Below are positions 1-8,019 of a DNA stretch of 64,000 nucleotides, in pieces; within the stretch, counting starts at the first letter, position 1, and each line of letters starts with the position of its first letter. Both the position numbers and the translations under genes were made by a program. The notes beneath the pieces were generated by a model. The model saw only the letters and a list, made by a program, of their open reading frames with translations. It made no database searches and was not told where the DNA came from. Origin of the DNA: Avichristensenella sp031550535 (GTDB taxonomy: Bacteria > Bacillota > Clostridia > Christensenellales > Aristaeellaceae). Location: contig JAVBOM010000018.1 in assembly GCA_031550535.1 (NCBI GenBank), positions 82,112 to 146,111 of the forward strand. The letters run 5' to 3'.

Positions 1-615
1 CACGCTGTCGAAAATTTCATCCGTGGGGCTCAGCGCCTCGGCCAGCGTGTCCTGATGCACGATGTAAATGAGCAGCCCTTCCGAGGACTGCGCGCGCAAG
101 ACCGGCAGCTTGCGCACAAAGGCGATGCTGCCTTCCGCGCCCACGAGCGGCCACTTGACCCACGCTGCCTTGTCGGGCGCGTCCATCGCGGCCTGGATGT
201 TCGCCATCTGCCGGTAGCGTTCCGGCGGCAGGTAGCCGTTCATGTTGGAGAGCAGAAAGCCGTCCCGCGCGCTATAGAACACCACATCGTACAGAAAGGG
301 ATTGAGGTGGCACTGCGACGCGAACCGGTCCAGGGTTTTCATGTGCTCCCAGTACTGCTCCTCATACCCGGGCACGGAGAAGGCGTTCGTGACGAGGGGG
401 TCCGTCGCCAGGCGGAGGGATTCCACCTCCACGGTGTGCATGCGGTCCTCCAGCCCGCTCTGAAGAAGCTGAAGGTTCGCCTCCACCATGGCCATGATGC
501 CCGCGCGGCGGCTGTCCGTGGCCGAGCGGAAGTAGATCAGGCCGATGACGAGCACGGGCACCAGCATACAGGCGCACCCGGTGACGACCAAGCGGTAAAA
601 GAACCGCTTGCGCAC
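1..615 (-). CDS. Membrane sensor, N-terminal part (YesN/AraC- or YesM-type), cut by window edge
   Basis: Only the N-terminal ~205 residues are present; the gene runs off the left edge. The product starts RKRFFYRLVV, has one membrane helix (roughly residues 8-28) and then an extracellular region (LQSGLEDRMHTVEVESLRLA and onward) of the kind found in sugar-cluster sensors: membrane-anchored AraC/YesN-type regulators or YesM-type histidine kinases. The C-terminal output domain is outside the window, so I cannot choose between them. I chose the GTG at 613-615 because these proteins usually begin just before the basic RKRFFYR stretch. No good Shine-Dalgarno is visible, and the frame stays open upstream into a degenerate PE63 copy at about 661-691, so the start is uncertain. 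It lies downstream of the solute-binding protein gene on the same strand. Confidence 0.6.
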   Translation of the reverse strand, partial: MRKRFFYRLVVTGCACMLVPVLVIGLIYFRSATDSRRAGIMAMVEANLQLLQSGLEDRMHTVEVESLRLATDPLVTNAFSVPGYEEQYWEHMKTLDRFASQCHLNPFLYDVVFYSARDGFLLSNMNGYLPPERYRQMANIQAAMDAPDKAAWVKWPLVGAEGSIAFVRKLPVLRAQSSEGLLIYIVHQDTLAEALSPTDEIFDSV

Positions 616-660
616 AGGGCCGCCGGTTTCTATGGTTATAGCTGGAGCGTGTCGTTTTGG

Positions 661-695
661 CAATCTTTCGAAATCCCCTTATGGCGCGGCTGCGA
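661..695 (+). repeat. PE63 palindromic element, degenerate partial copy
   Basis: The plus strand reads tttcgaaatccccttatggcgc, matching the middle of the 63-bp element (first hairpin, then TTATGGCGC). The right-hand hairpin is decayed. It lies between the solute-binding protein stop and the start of the sensor gene. Confidence 0.55.
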
Positions 696-771
696 TGAGC
701 GCGCCTGCTGATGTTGCGCATGGAGAGGGGCGCGGCGGCTGGCCAAAGCACGCCGCGCCCTTTTGGTGGTA

Positions 772-2256
772 TTATTCGCCCAGGAATACCTTGTACGCTT
801 CCGCGAACTCGATGAACGCCTGCTTCAGGTCCGGATCGTTGCGCAGGCCCTCGACATACGTGTGGTACTCGTCCAGGGAGATTGCGCCGTTCACAGCCTT
901 GACGGTCATCTCTTCCCATTCGCTGTTGTGCCTGGGCCACACTTCAAGCCAGGTGCCCGACACGATGCCCGCGAACGGGTCCTTTTCGCCCAGCTCCGCG
1001 TAAACGGCGACTTCTTCCTTCTTCGCGTCGTTGTACTCCTTCGGCGCCTGCATGGTCACCGTCTTGATCCACGGATCGAACAGGAGCGCGGCGGGCTGCT
1101 GGCACGTGGGCGTCACTTCCTGCACGCCGAGCGCCGTAAGCTGCGGCTGGCCGTCCACCATCTCGTGGTGCACGCCCTCGATGCCGTTGTACACGAGGAA
1201 GTTGACCTCTTCCGTGGCCGTCAGGTCATAGTAGCGCAGGATGCGCTCGACCTTTTCCGCCGGCACCTTGCTGCTGATGAGCCCCATGCCGATGTAGCCG
1301 CTCTGCAGCCAGGCCGCGTAGCCGTTCGGCCCTTGCAGCGGCGGCAGGGAGATGACTTCGGCGTCCGGTTGCAGCTTCCGGATGAGCTGCTCGAACGGAT
1401 AGTCGCGCCAGATGTTGCGCTCATACGACGCGGCCATGCCGGTGGTGAACAATTCCTCCGCCTGCGTGTTCTTCATGACGGACCATTCTTTCGCGAGTAG
1501 GCCGTCCTTGTACAGGCCGTTCATCCACGCGATGAGCTCCTCATACTGCGGCGTGAGGTTGCGATAGATCATGCCGCCCTCGTCGTTATACGTCGGCTTG
1601 AAGCCGCCGAACGCGCACAGAAACGACTGGTCGATCGTGTTGAAGCCGTGCTGGATGAAGCCCAGCGTCACGCCCTTGCCCAAGCCGGCCGGATCGCCGT
1701 CCACGATGGCCTTCAGCGCGTCCCGGTATTCGTCCAGCGTGGTGGGCACGGGCACACCCACGGCGTCCAGCCAGTCCTTGCGGATCTTGATGGACGGGTC
1801 GATGACCGCGCGCATGCTGGGAATGCCATAGATGGCGCCGTCCAGCGAGGAATAGCGGAACACGCCCGTCTCCGCGTTGGCCTTCAGGTGCGGATACGCC
1901 TCAAAATCACCCAGGAAGGGCGTGAGGTCCCAGAACGCGCCCTCGCGGATCGCGTTGCCGATGGAGGTCGAGTTGACGTTCACGCCGGTAACGACCTCGG
2001 GGAAGTCCGCCGCCGCGAGCATCAGGTCGAGCTTGGTGGCGAATTCTCCCGTGGGGACGAACTGGATGTTCAGCTTGGAGTTCGTCAGGCGCTGGAACTC
2101 GGTCCAGAACGGGCCGTTCATGTCCGGCACCTCGCTGTAGGACTGCACCAGCATGGTGATTTCCACCGGGGGCTCCTCCGCCAGCGTGGGCAGCGCCACG
2201 CACCCGGCGAGCAGGACCGTGAGCAGCAGGAAGGACCAGAATTTGCGGTGTTTCAC
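772..2256 (-). CDS. Extracellular solute-binding lipoprotein (LplA-type), sugar ABC importer
   Basis: This 494-residue secreted protein is the ligand-binding component of a carbohydrate ABC importer. It opens with a lipoprotein signal, KFWSFLLLTVLLAGC, with lipobox LAGC, so it should be anchored to the outer face of the membrane by its cysteine. Length and internal sequence (ITMLVQSYSEVPDMNGPFW near the mature N-terminus, and a C-terminus ending in a helix) fit the large LplA subfamily of solute-binding proteins linked to oligosaccharide or glycan importers in Firmicutes. The start is GTG at 2254-2256, preceded by GGAGGAAACACTT; the frame is open much further upstream, but only this start gives a signal peptide. 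No permease lies directly beside it; partners may be beyond the left edge. Confidence 0.85.
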   Translation of the reverse strand: MKHRKFWSFLLLTVLLAGCVALPTLAEEPPVEITMLVQSYSEVPDMNGPFWTEFQRLTNSKLNIQFVPTGEFATKLDLMLAAADFPEVVTGVNVNSTSIGNAIREGAFWDLTPFLGDFEAYPHLKANAETGVFRYSSLDGAIYGIPSMRAVIDPSIKIRKDWLDAVGVPVPTTLDEYRDALKAIVDGDPAGLGKGVTLGFIQHGFNTIDQSFLCAFGGFKPTYNDEGGMIYRNLTPQYEELIAWMNGLYKDGLLAKEWSVMKNTQAEELFTTGMAASYERNIWRDYPFEQLIRKLQPDAEVISLPPLQGPNGYAAWLQSGYIGMGLISSKVPAEKVERILRYYDLTATEEVNFLVYNGIEGVHHEMVDGQPQLTALGVQEVTPTCQQPAALLFDPWIKTVTMQAPKEYNDAKKEEVAVYAELGEKDPFAGIVSGTWLEVWPRHNSEWEEMTVKAVNGAISLDEYHTYVEGLRNDPDLKQAFIEFAEAYKVFLGE

Positions 2257-2350
2257 AAGTGTTTCCTCCTTCGCTTTGGTTTGTCCGTGGCCCGGTTCCG
2301 GCTGGATAGTTCGCACAACTTGTGCATGCCAGAACAGAGCATTATCTATT

Positions 2351-2379
2351 AATTTAGCCGCAGGAGGGACGGCAGTCAA
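2351..2379 (-). promoter_or_regulatory. Probable promoter of the solute-binding protein gene
   Basis: On the minus strand, -35 TTGACT (2374-2379) and -10 TAAATT (2351-2356) are 17 bp apart, upstream of the GTG at 2256. It lies almost back to back with the promoter of the divergent flavoprotein gene. Confidence 0.45.
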
Positions 2380-2389
2380 CAGACAAATT

Positions 2390-2417
2390 TTGATTTCAGC
2401 CGGGGATATGCTATACT
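2390..2417 (+). promoter_or_regulatory. Probable promoter of the NimA-like gene
   Basis: TTGATT (2390-2395) and TATACT (2412-2417) are spaced 16 bp, 38 bp before the ATG at 2455. Confidence 0.6.
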
Positions 2418-2454
2418 GGGCCGAGTATTTGCTCACAAGAGAGGTGCTTACAGT

Positions 2455-2949
2455 ATGTTCCGAGACATGCGCCGCAAAAACCAGGTCCTGACCCCGGACG
2501 AGAGCGCCGGCATCCTGCGCCGGGGCACATCCGGCGTGCTCGCCGTGCCCGGCGACGGCGGCTATCCCTACGCCGTTCCCCTCAGCTACGTCTATGAGGA
2601 CGGCAGAATCTACTTCCACTGCGCCAAGTCCGGCCATAAGCTGGACGCCATCGCGAAGGATGACAAGGTCTCCTTCTGCGTGATCGACCAGGACCGCGTG
2701 GTGCCGGAAGAATACACGACGTATTTCCGTAGCGTGATCGCGTTCGGCACGGCACGCGTTCTCACGGACGAGGCGGAAAAGCGAACCGCCCTCGTGGCGC
2801 TGACCGCGAAGTACTCGCCGGACGACGAGCAAGGGCGCCTTCGGGAGATCGGCGCGCAGCTTGCGCATGTGGCGATGGTGGAGATGACCATCGAGCACTT
2901 GACCGGCAAGGAGGCCGTGGAACTGGCGAAGGGGCGGGAGAGGGGGTAG
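2455..2949 (+). CDS. Pyridoxamine 5'-phosphate oxidase family (NimA-like) flavoprotein
   Basis: The 164-residue product begins MFRDMRRKNQVLTPDES and carries the small split-barrel FMN-binding fold. Diagnostic stretches are GVLAVPGDGGYPYAVPLSY and IYFHCAKSGHKLDAI, followed by VSFCVID, which together are typical of the NimA/PNPOx-like group. Members include 5-nitroimidazole reductases and many uncharacterised FMN or haem-binding proteins; the exact substrate cannot be read from sequence. The length is that of a complete member. It is monocistronic, with its own promoter, divergent from the solute-binding protein gene, and is followed by a two-hairpin repeat that could end transcription. Confidence 0.85.
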   Translation: MFRDMRRKNQVLTPDESAGILRRGTSGVLAVPGDGGYPYAVPLSYVYEDGRIYFHCAKSGHKLDAIAKDDKVSFCVIDQDRVVPEEYTTYFRSVIAFGTARVLTDEAEKRTALVALTAKYSPDDEQGRLREIGAQLAHVAMVEMTIEHLTGKEAVELAKGRERG

Positions 2950-2964
2950 GCGGGGGGCCGCTGG

Positions 2965-3030
2965 GGGAGACACTGGGACGCTGTCCCAGACCCTGCCAAA
3001 GGGGCCTTGCCCCTTTTGAATCCCGTCATT
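2965..3030 (-). repeat. Dispersed two-hairpin repeat R3, copy 1
   Basis: On the minus strand it has a GGGGCAAGGCCCC hairpin, then CTTTGGCAGGGTC, then TGGGACAGCGTCCCA. A second copy with the same layout lies at 38663-38725. The rest of the 2950-3281 gap shows no gene. Confidence 0.75.
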
Positions 3031-3281
3031 TCGCCTCACGGCGGGTAGGTCTTATCTATTTAGATAACCCTCAAAAATGATGAATTCCCTTGCGCGCGGT
3101 CAAGGGGCTGGAACCCCGCGCCGCCGGTGCACCGGAGGCAAGCGCCACCGACGCTGAAGGGAAACGCGCCCTGCGGGCGATGAAGCGGGGTAAAGGATCA
3201 CCCCGGCACAGAGGAATGGACGCGAATGTGCACAGCGCGAGAACCCTGAAGCGTCCAGAACCTTTTCCGTTCCCCTGTCCC

Positions 3282-4487
3282 CTACCCCTCCCGCCGCAGC
3301 ATCTCGCAATGCGCGAGCAGCAGCGGCGCTACGCCCTTTGCCTCGTTCTCGACCACCGGCTCGGAGAAGTAGTACGCGAGCGACCCGTCGCGGCGGTCCG
3401 CCCCGCCCAGCCCGGCGACCAGGCAAATGCCGCCCAGGCGCAGCTTTCCGTGATGGCGGCGCTGATTGGAACAATCGGGCGCCATCAGGGGATTTCGCAA
3501 GAAATCCCCTCCTCCCGGCCCGGCGGACAGATGGCGCTCCGCCGTGCCGAAGAACGCCCTTTCCGCACGCTCCGCGCAGGACGCGGGCAGAAATCCGAGG
3601 CGCGCGCCTTTCAGCAGACCATACGCGATCAGCGCGGTGCCGCTCGTCTCCAGGTAGTTACCCTCGGCGTCCGGCCTGTCGATCACCTGATAAAACATAC
3701 CGCTCTCGTGCTGCCAGGGGAGGATCGCTCCGGCAAGCTCCCGCAGCATTTGCCCCAGAAATGGGTGGTCCCGCCGCATTGCCCCGTCCATCAGCTCCAG
3801 CGTGTCCACGAGGGCCGCGATGAACCACCCCAGCGCGCGCAGCCAGCAGTTGGGGCTTTGCCCGGTCTCCCTGTCCGCCCAGTACATCGCGCGGCTTTCG
3901 TCGTAGCCATGGCAGTACAGCCCGTCCGGCCTGCGCAGCAGATGGTACACGTTTTCGAACTGCCCGAGCGCATCCGCGCAGCCGCGCCCGTTGTTGTGCT
4001 CCATTTCATAGCGCATGTAGAACGGCTGCGCCATATACAGCCCGTCCAGCCACACCTGCCACGGGTAGATTTGCTTATGCCAGAAGTTGCCCGCCTTGGT
4101 GCGCGGCATACCGTCAAGCTGTTGCCGGACGCGCGCCGCCGCCCGCAAATACTTATCCTTCCCGGTCAGCGCGTGGAGCGTCAGCAGGTTTTTGCCCGGG
4201 TTGATGTTGTCCAGGTTGTACTCCAAGGGGTCATACGTCCGAATGCCGCCGTCCGGCAGCACATACCAATCTAAAAACGCGTCCGCGAACGCAAGGTATT
4301 TCGCTTCCCCCGTGATCTCGTGCAGCGACAGGATCGCCGTCATCATGCATCCGTCCACGTAGTTCCATTTGTTCGTGCCGCCGGCGCGGATCATCTCCAT
4401 GTTCCAGACCGGCGCTGCGGGGGTGGATTCGGCCATCAACTGATCCGTGTACGCTGGCAGCGCGCGCATCGTCTCCTGTGGGTTCAT
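3282..4487 (-). CDS. Glycoside hydrolase family 105/88, unsaturated rhamnogalacturonyl hydrolase, with an in-frame 21-residue insert
   Basis: The enzyme should remove the unsaturated uronic acid from the non-reducing end of oligosaccharides released by pectin or rhamnogalacturonan lyases. The 401-residue protein has no signal peptide and probably acts in the cytoplasm. Family features are NKWNYVDGCMM and YPWQVWLDGLYMAQPFY, each with a catalytic-site aspartate, and a C-terminal RDGSLAYYFSEPVVENEAKG block. Between SAGP and GKLRLGGICLVAG sits GGDFLRNPLMAPDCSNQRR, which is the translation of a PE63 element (3452-3514). Deleting 63 bp gives SAGPDGKLRLGGICLVAG, as expected for the family. The start overlaps the stop of the upstream GH28 gene (ATGA), so translation is probably coupled. 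Whether the insert is tolerated is unknown. Confidence 0.88.
   Translation of the reverse strand: MNPQETMRALPAYTDQLMAESTPAAPVWNMEMIRAGGTNKWNYVDGCMMTAILSLHEITGEAKYLAFADAFLDWYVLPDGGIRTYDPLEYNLDNINPGKNLLTLHALTGKDKYLRAAARVRQQLDGMPRTKAGNFWHKQIYPWQVWLDGLYMAQPFYMRYEMEHNNGRGCADALGQFENVYHLLRRPDGLYCHGYDESRAMYWADRETGQSPNCWLRALGWFIAALVDTLELMDGAMRRDHPFLGQMLRELAGAILPWQHESGMFYQVIDRPDAEGNYLETSGTALIAYGLLKGARLGFLPASCAERAERAFFGTAERHLSAGPGGGDFLRNPLMAPDCSNQRRHHGKLRLGGICLVAGLGGADRRDGSLAYYFSEPVVENEAKGVAPLLLAHCEMLRREG
3452..3514 (-). repeat. PE63 element, inside the GH105 gene
   Basis: Full 63-bp copy in the sense orientation of the gene, reading GAGGAGGGGATTTC at its start. Its two hairpins are GGGGATTTC/GAAATCCCC and the GGCGCCCGATT/AATCAGCGCC pair. 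It is read in the frame giving RNPLMAPDCSNQRR. Confidence 0.9.
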
Positions 4488-6022
4488 CGCGCACCTCCGC
4501 TTGGCTCATCATGAATCGCGATGTGTACGTTCTCCAGCGCGATGGACCGCACGTTTTCCACGCGCAGCGGCAGGTGCCGTGTGGGCGTAAGGTCGTCCAT
4601 CATCGCGGGCAGGGCGGGTTCCACGTCCGGCCGGAAGGCAATGGACACATCCCGCAGCGCGATTTCTCCAATCGGCGCTTCCGGCAGCCCATAGAAGAAC
4701 CCGCCCGCGCAGGAAACGCCGGTGCAGCAGACGTTCTCAATGGCGACCGAGCCCACGCGCGGCGTGCATTCCGTCACGGGCTGCGCTGCCTTGCTCCGGA
4801 CGAACTCACTGTGGCCGTCCGGGTCGCAGTAATAGAACAGATTGATGACAAAGCAGGTCTGCACGTCCCGCATCTCCACATTGGAGAGGCGCACGCGGTC
4901 CACCACGGCGTTCGGCCCGCGCCCGCGCCGCGCCTTGATGCGCAAGCCGCGATCCGTCTCCTCGAAGATCGACTGTGAAATGTCCACGCCGAAAATGCCG
5001 GACGCCAGCTCGCTGCCGAGCACCACCGCGCCGTGGCCGCGCTGGAACAGGCAGTTGCGGATGGTGACATCCTCCGTCGGGGCGGGATGGTGCGTCGCCA
5101 TGTAGTTGCGCCCGCTCTTGATGGACACGCAGTCGTCGCCGACGGAGATGTTCACGCCCAGAAGGCGGACGCGGCGGCTGGACTCGGGGCTGCATCCGTC
5201 GGTGTTCGGGCTGTCCGGCGGGTTCTGGATGCGCGCGGCGATCACGTCCACATCATGGCAATAGTACAGGTGCAGCGTCCACGCCGGGCTATTCCGCAGC
5301 GTGACGCCCATCACGGCCAAGTGGCCGCACCGCACCGCAAACAGCGTGCGCGGCCGCCACGCGCCCCGCAGGGTTTTGTGATCCACCCACCAATCCGCCG
5401 CGCCCGCGTTGGCGTCGATGATGCCCTGGCCCGCGACGGCGGTGTTTTCCCCCTCTTTTATGGTTATTAAGGAAGCAAAGGAATCGACCGGCTCGCCCTC
5501 CCAGGTGCCGTAGCTGGTTTCGACGCCCGTTCCGGGGTCCTTCACCAGGCCGGGCAGGATGGGATACTTTGCCCGGTCGGTTCCGCCGAGCAGCACAGCC
5601 CCCTCGTCCAGGTACAGCAGCATGTCGCTCTTCAGAAAGAGGGGGTAGCTCAAATATGTGCCACTGGGGACGAGCACGGTGCCGCCCGCCGGACACGCGT
5701 CAATCGCCGCCTGGAGGCTCGCCGTGCAGTCCGTTTGCCCGTCGCCGACCGCGCCATAGGCGGTGATGTCCAGGCATGCGGCTTCGGCTGGCGTTTCAAA
5801 GGCGATGGACGCGCTGCCGCCGCCCACGAAGCCGATCCGCACGGCATACGCGGTCGACGGGGCGAGGCCGTACAGGCAAAAGACGTTCGTGTCGCCGCGC
5901 AGCACGAGCGTGCCGTTCAGGTACACCGTGTACGCGTTCGGCGCGTAGTACGCCGCCACCGGTTCCGGCAGCAGCTCAAACGACGCGGCGCGCCGCAGGA
6001 CTAGAAGGGGTTGTATTCGCAT
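4484..6022 (-). CDS. Glycoside hydrolase family 28 (polygalacturonase type)
   Basis: The 512-residue enzyme is predicted to cleave galacturonan or rhamnogalacturonan linkages. All four GH28 active-site motifs are visible in order: NTDG (in SPNTDGCSPES), GDD (in ISVGDDCVSIKSG), GHG (in QRGHGAVVLGSE) and RIK (in GLRIKARRGRG). A short beta-rich N-terminal region precedes the right-handed helix, which begins around AYGAVGDGQTDCTASLQAAI. No signal peptide is seen, so it likely acts inside the cell on imported oligomers. I chose the ATG at 6022 because AAAGAGG lies just before it; an in-frame ATG at 6037 is possible. The gene is the fourth of an importer-enzyme operon and is followed immediately by GH105. 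Confidence 0.92.
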   Translation of the reverse strand: MRIQPLLVLRRAASFELLPEPVAAYYAPNAYTVYLNGTLVLRGDTNVFCLYGLAPSTAYAVRIGFVGGGSASIAFETPAEAACLDITAYGAVGDGQTDCTASLQAAIDACPAGGTVLVPSGTYLSYPLFLKSDMLLYLDEGAVLLGGTDRAKYPILPGLVKDPGTGVETSYGTWEGEPVDSFASLITIKEGENTAVAGQGIIDANAGAADWWVDHKTLRGAWRPRTLFAVRCGHLAVMGVTLRNSPAWTLHLYYCHDVDVIAARIQNPPDSPNTDGCSPESSRRVRLLGVNISVGDDCVSIKSGRNYMATHHPAPTEDVTIRNCLFQRGHGAVVLGSELASGIFGVDISQSIFEETDRGLRIKARRGRGPNAVVDRVRLSNVEMRDVQTCFVINLFYYCDPDGHSEFVRSKAAQPVTECTPRVGSVAIENVCCTGVSCAGGFFYGLPEAPIGEIALRDVSIAFRPDVEPALPAMMDDLTPTRHLPLRVENVRSIALENVHIAIHDEPSGGAR

Positions 6023-6051
6023 GGATACCTCTTTCATTTGCTTATTCTGTG

Positions 6052-6113
6052 AGCGGCGGCGCGATTTAAGAAATCGGTCGCCATAAGGGGATTCCGCAAG
6101 GAATCCCTGCCTT
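6052..6113 (-). repeat. PE63 element between permease and GH28 genes
   Basis: Near-full copy in the direction of the operon. It begins just after the TAG stop of the permease gene (minus strand AGGGATTCC...GGAATCCCC) and ends before the GH28 start. Confidence 0.85.
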
Positions 6114-6114
6114 T

Positions 6115-6981
6115 CTACCCCTTAATGCTGCCCGCCGTAACCCCCTCGATGAACGTGCTCTGCGCGGCAAAGAAGATCAGCAGCGACGGGCTGATGGCGA
6201 TCAGGGAGAACGCCAGAATACGGTTCCACGCCGTGCCCGCGTCCGCGTCCATGCACATCTTGATGAAGATCGACGCGGGCCGCCGGGACACCGTGGTCAC
6301 GTAGATCAGCGGCCCCATGAAGTCGTTGGAGGACCACATGAACTGGAACAGCGCGCAGGACACCAGCGCGGGCACGAGCATCGGGCACAGGATGAAGATC
6401 AGCGTCTGCATGGAGTTGCACCCGTCGATTGTCGCCGCTTCCTCCATTTCCTTGGGGATGCCGCGCATGAACTGCACCAGCATGAACACAAAATACGTAT
6501 CCACCGCGAACAGCGACGGGATAATCAGCGGCTTATACGAATTCAGCCACTTCCATTGATTATACATGATGTACTGCGGCGCGTTGAGCACCGTCTGCGG
6601 CAAAAAGAGCGTGGAGATCATCAGCGCGAACAGAATCTTTTTGCCCTTGAACTCGAACCGCGCGAAGCCATACGCGGTCAGTGTGACGGAAATCAGCGTG
6701 AACGCGACCTTGGACAGCACGATCACGTAGGTGTTCTTCATGGACAGCGGCAGGTTGAGCTGGCCGTTGTACATGCGAAAAAAGTCGTTGTACGCGCTCA
6801 GCGTCCATTGTTTGGGCAGCAGCGACGCGGAGCCGAATATCTCGGAGTTGGGCTTGAACGTGGCAAAGGCCATCCAGACCAGCGGATAGAGCATAAAGAC
6901 ACCCACGACGATCAGCACAAGATACCGCACAAGCGTGCCGATTCTCCTTCGGCTCCCGGTTCCTACGATTTCCACGCGCAT
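6115..6981 (-). CDS. Carbohydrate ABC transporter permease (MalG/LacG type)
   Basis: The 288-residue product is one of the two membrane subunits of a sugar ABC importer. It has about six membrane helices, the first at YLVLIVVGVFMLYPLVWM, and the EAA loop that contacts the ATPase, EEAATIDGCNSMQTLIF, about two thirds along. The extracytoplasmic segment after helix 1 (ATFKPNSEIFG) is typical of the MalG branch. It lies 6 bp downstream of the partner permease and belongs to an operon with a solute-binding protein. No ATPase gene is in the window, so a shared MsmX-like ATPase elsewhere is likely. Confidence 0.92.
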   Translation of the reverse strand: MRVEIVGTGSRRRIGTLVRYLVLIVVGVFMLYPLVWMAFATFKPNSEIFGSASLLPKQWTLSAYNDFFRMYNGQLNLPLSMKNTYVIVLSKVAFTLISVTLTAYGFARFEFKGKKILFALMISTLFLPQTVLNAPQYIMYNQWKWLNSYKPLIIPSLFAVDTYFVFMLVQFMRGIPKEMEEAATIDGCNSMQTLIFILCPMLVPALVSCALFQFMWSSNDFMGPLIYVTTVSRRPASIFIKMCMDADAGTAWNRILAFSLIAISPSLLIFFAAQSTFIEGVTAGSIKG

Positions 6982-6987
6982 CCCCTC

Positions 6988-7923
6988 CTATTTGTCAGAG
7001 TAGTACACCCACTTGTTTTGGCTCATGAAGGCAATGGCCGACAGAACCGCTACCACGACGAACAAGATCCACGCCATCGCGCTGGCCATGCCCATGTTGA
7101 ACCGCTGGAACGCCTGCCCGTAAATCAGCAGGGAGATCAGCGTGGTGGACTGGTTCGGGCCGCCTTTGGTGATGATGTACGGCCCGTTGAACTCCTGGAA
7201 CGCCTGCACGATCTGCGTGATGAGGTTGTAGAAGATGGATGGGGTGATCATGGGCACGGTGATGCGGAAGAACTGCCGCCACTTGGTCGCGCCGTCCACG
7301 GAGGCCGCCTCGTACAGGTCATCCGGGATGCCCTTGAGCGCGGCGAGAAAGATCACCATCGCGGAGCCGAACTGCCAGATGCGCAGCAGGCTGATCGTGA
7401 TGAGCGCGAACCGCTCATCGCCCAGCCAGGATGGGCCCGCGATGCCCAGCAGCGCCAGCAGCCCATTGATGATCCCCTGCTTCTGGAACAGGGCCGTCCA
7501 CAGCACCGCGATGGCCACCGACCCGCCCAGGATGGAGGGGATGTAGTACGCCGTTCTGAAAAAACCGACGCCCTTGATGCGGAAGCTGAGAATATACGCG
7601 ATGAACAGCGCGAACACGAGCTTCAGCGGCACCGTCATGAACGCGTACTTGAACGTGACGCCGAACGCCCGCATCATGTCCTTATTGGTGAAGAATTCTA
7701 CATAATTAAACACGCCGTAGTGGTTGATGACGGCCCCCTTCTTCAGCACATAGTCCGTGAAGCTGTAAAACAGCGACGAGGCGAAGGGGTACAGCTTGAA
7801 GACGAGGAACCCGATCAGCCACAGCGAGATATACGCCAGGCCCTTGTTGTTTTTATAGAAGTTTGCGATACCCCTCTTGCGGGCGGGAACGCGTGACGGC
7901 TGCGTATGCATGGATGCGCTCAT
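6988..7923 (-). CDS. Carbohydrate ABC transporter permease (MalF/UgpA type)
   Basis: The 311-residue product is the second membrane subunit of the same importer. It begins with a basic N-terminal tail and first helix (YISLWLIGFLVFKLYPFASS), followed by SFTDY, a common UgpA-type signature. The EAA loop is YEAASVDGATKWRQFF. Helices at GVTFKYAFMTVPLKLVFALF and GGSVAIAVLWTALF fit the six-helix core. It sits between the solute-binding gene (upstream) and the MalG-type permease (6 bp downstream), in the usual gene order for a three-component importer. Confidence 0.92.
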   Translation of the reverse strand: MSASMHTQPSRVPARKRGIANFYKNNKGLAYISLWLIGFLVFKLYPFASSLFYSFTDYVLKKGAVINHYGVFNYVEFFTNKDMMRAFGVTFKYAFMTVPLKLVFALFIAYILSFRIKGVGFFRTAYYIPSILGGSVAIAVLWTALFQKQGIINGLLALLGIAGPSWLGDERFALITISLLRIWQFGSAMVIFLAALKGIPDDLYEAASVDGATKWRQFFRITVPMITPSIFYNLITQIVQAFQEFNGPYIITKGGPNQSTTLISLLIYGQAFQRFNMGMASAMAWILFVVVAVLSAIAFMSQNKWVYYSDK

Positions 7924-8019
7924 TCCTTTCTGGGGCGAGTGGTCGTCAATATTCAGAGGGCTGTCGCGTGTGCGGCAGCCCTCGGCGTGTTCACCCGGAA
8001 CGGTTGCGATGGAAATGTG

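Noticed and set aside
2257..3039. N-terminal extension of the solute-binding protein frame
   Set aside because: Extension crosses the divergent NimA-like gene and repeat R3; the lipoprotein signal fixes the start at 2256.
3090..4274. Plus-strand 394-codon frame opposite GH105
   Set aside because: Shadow of the GH105 gene; composition is Arg/Pro/Val-rich and no motif is visible.
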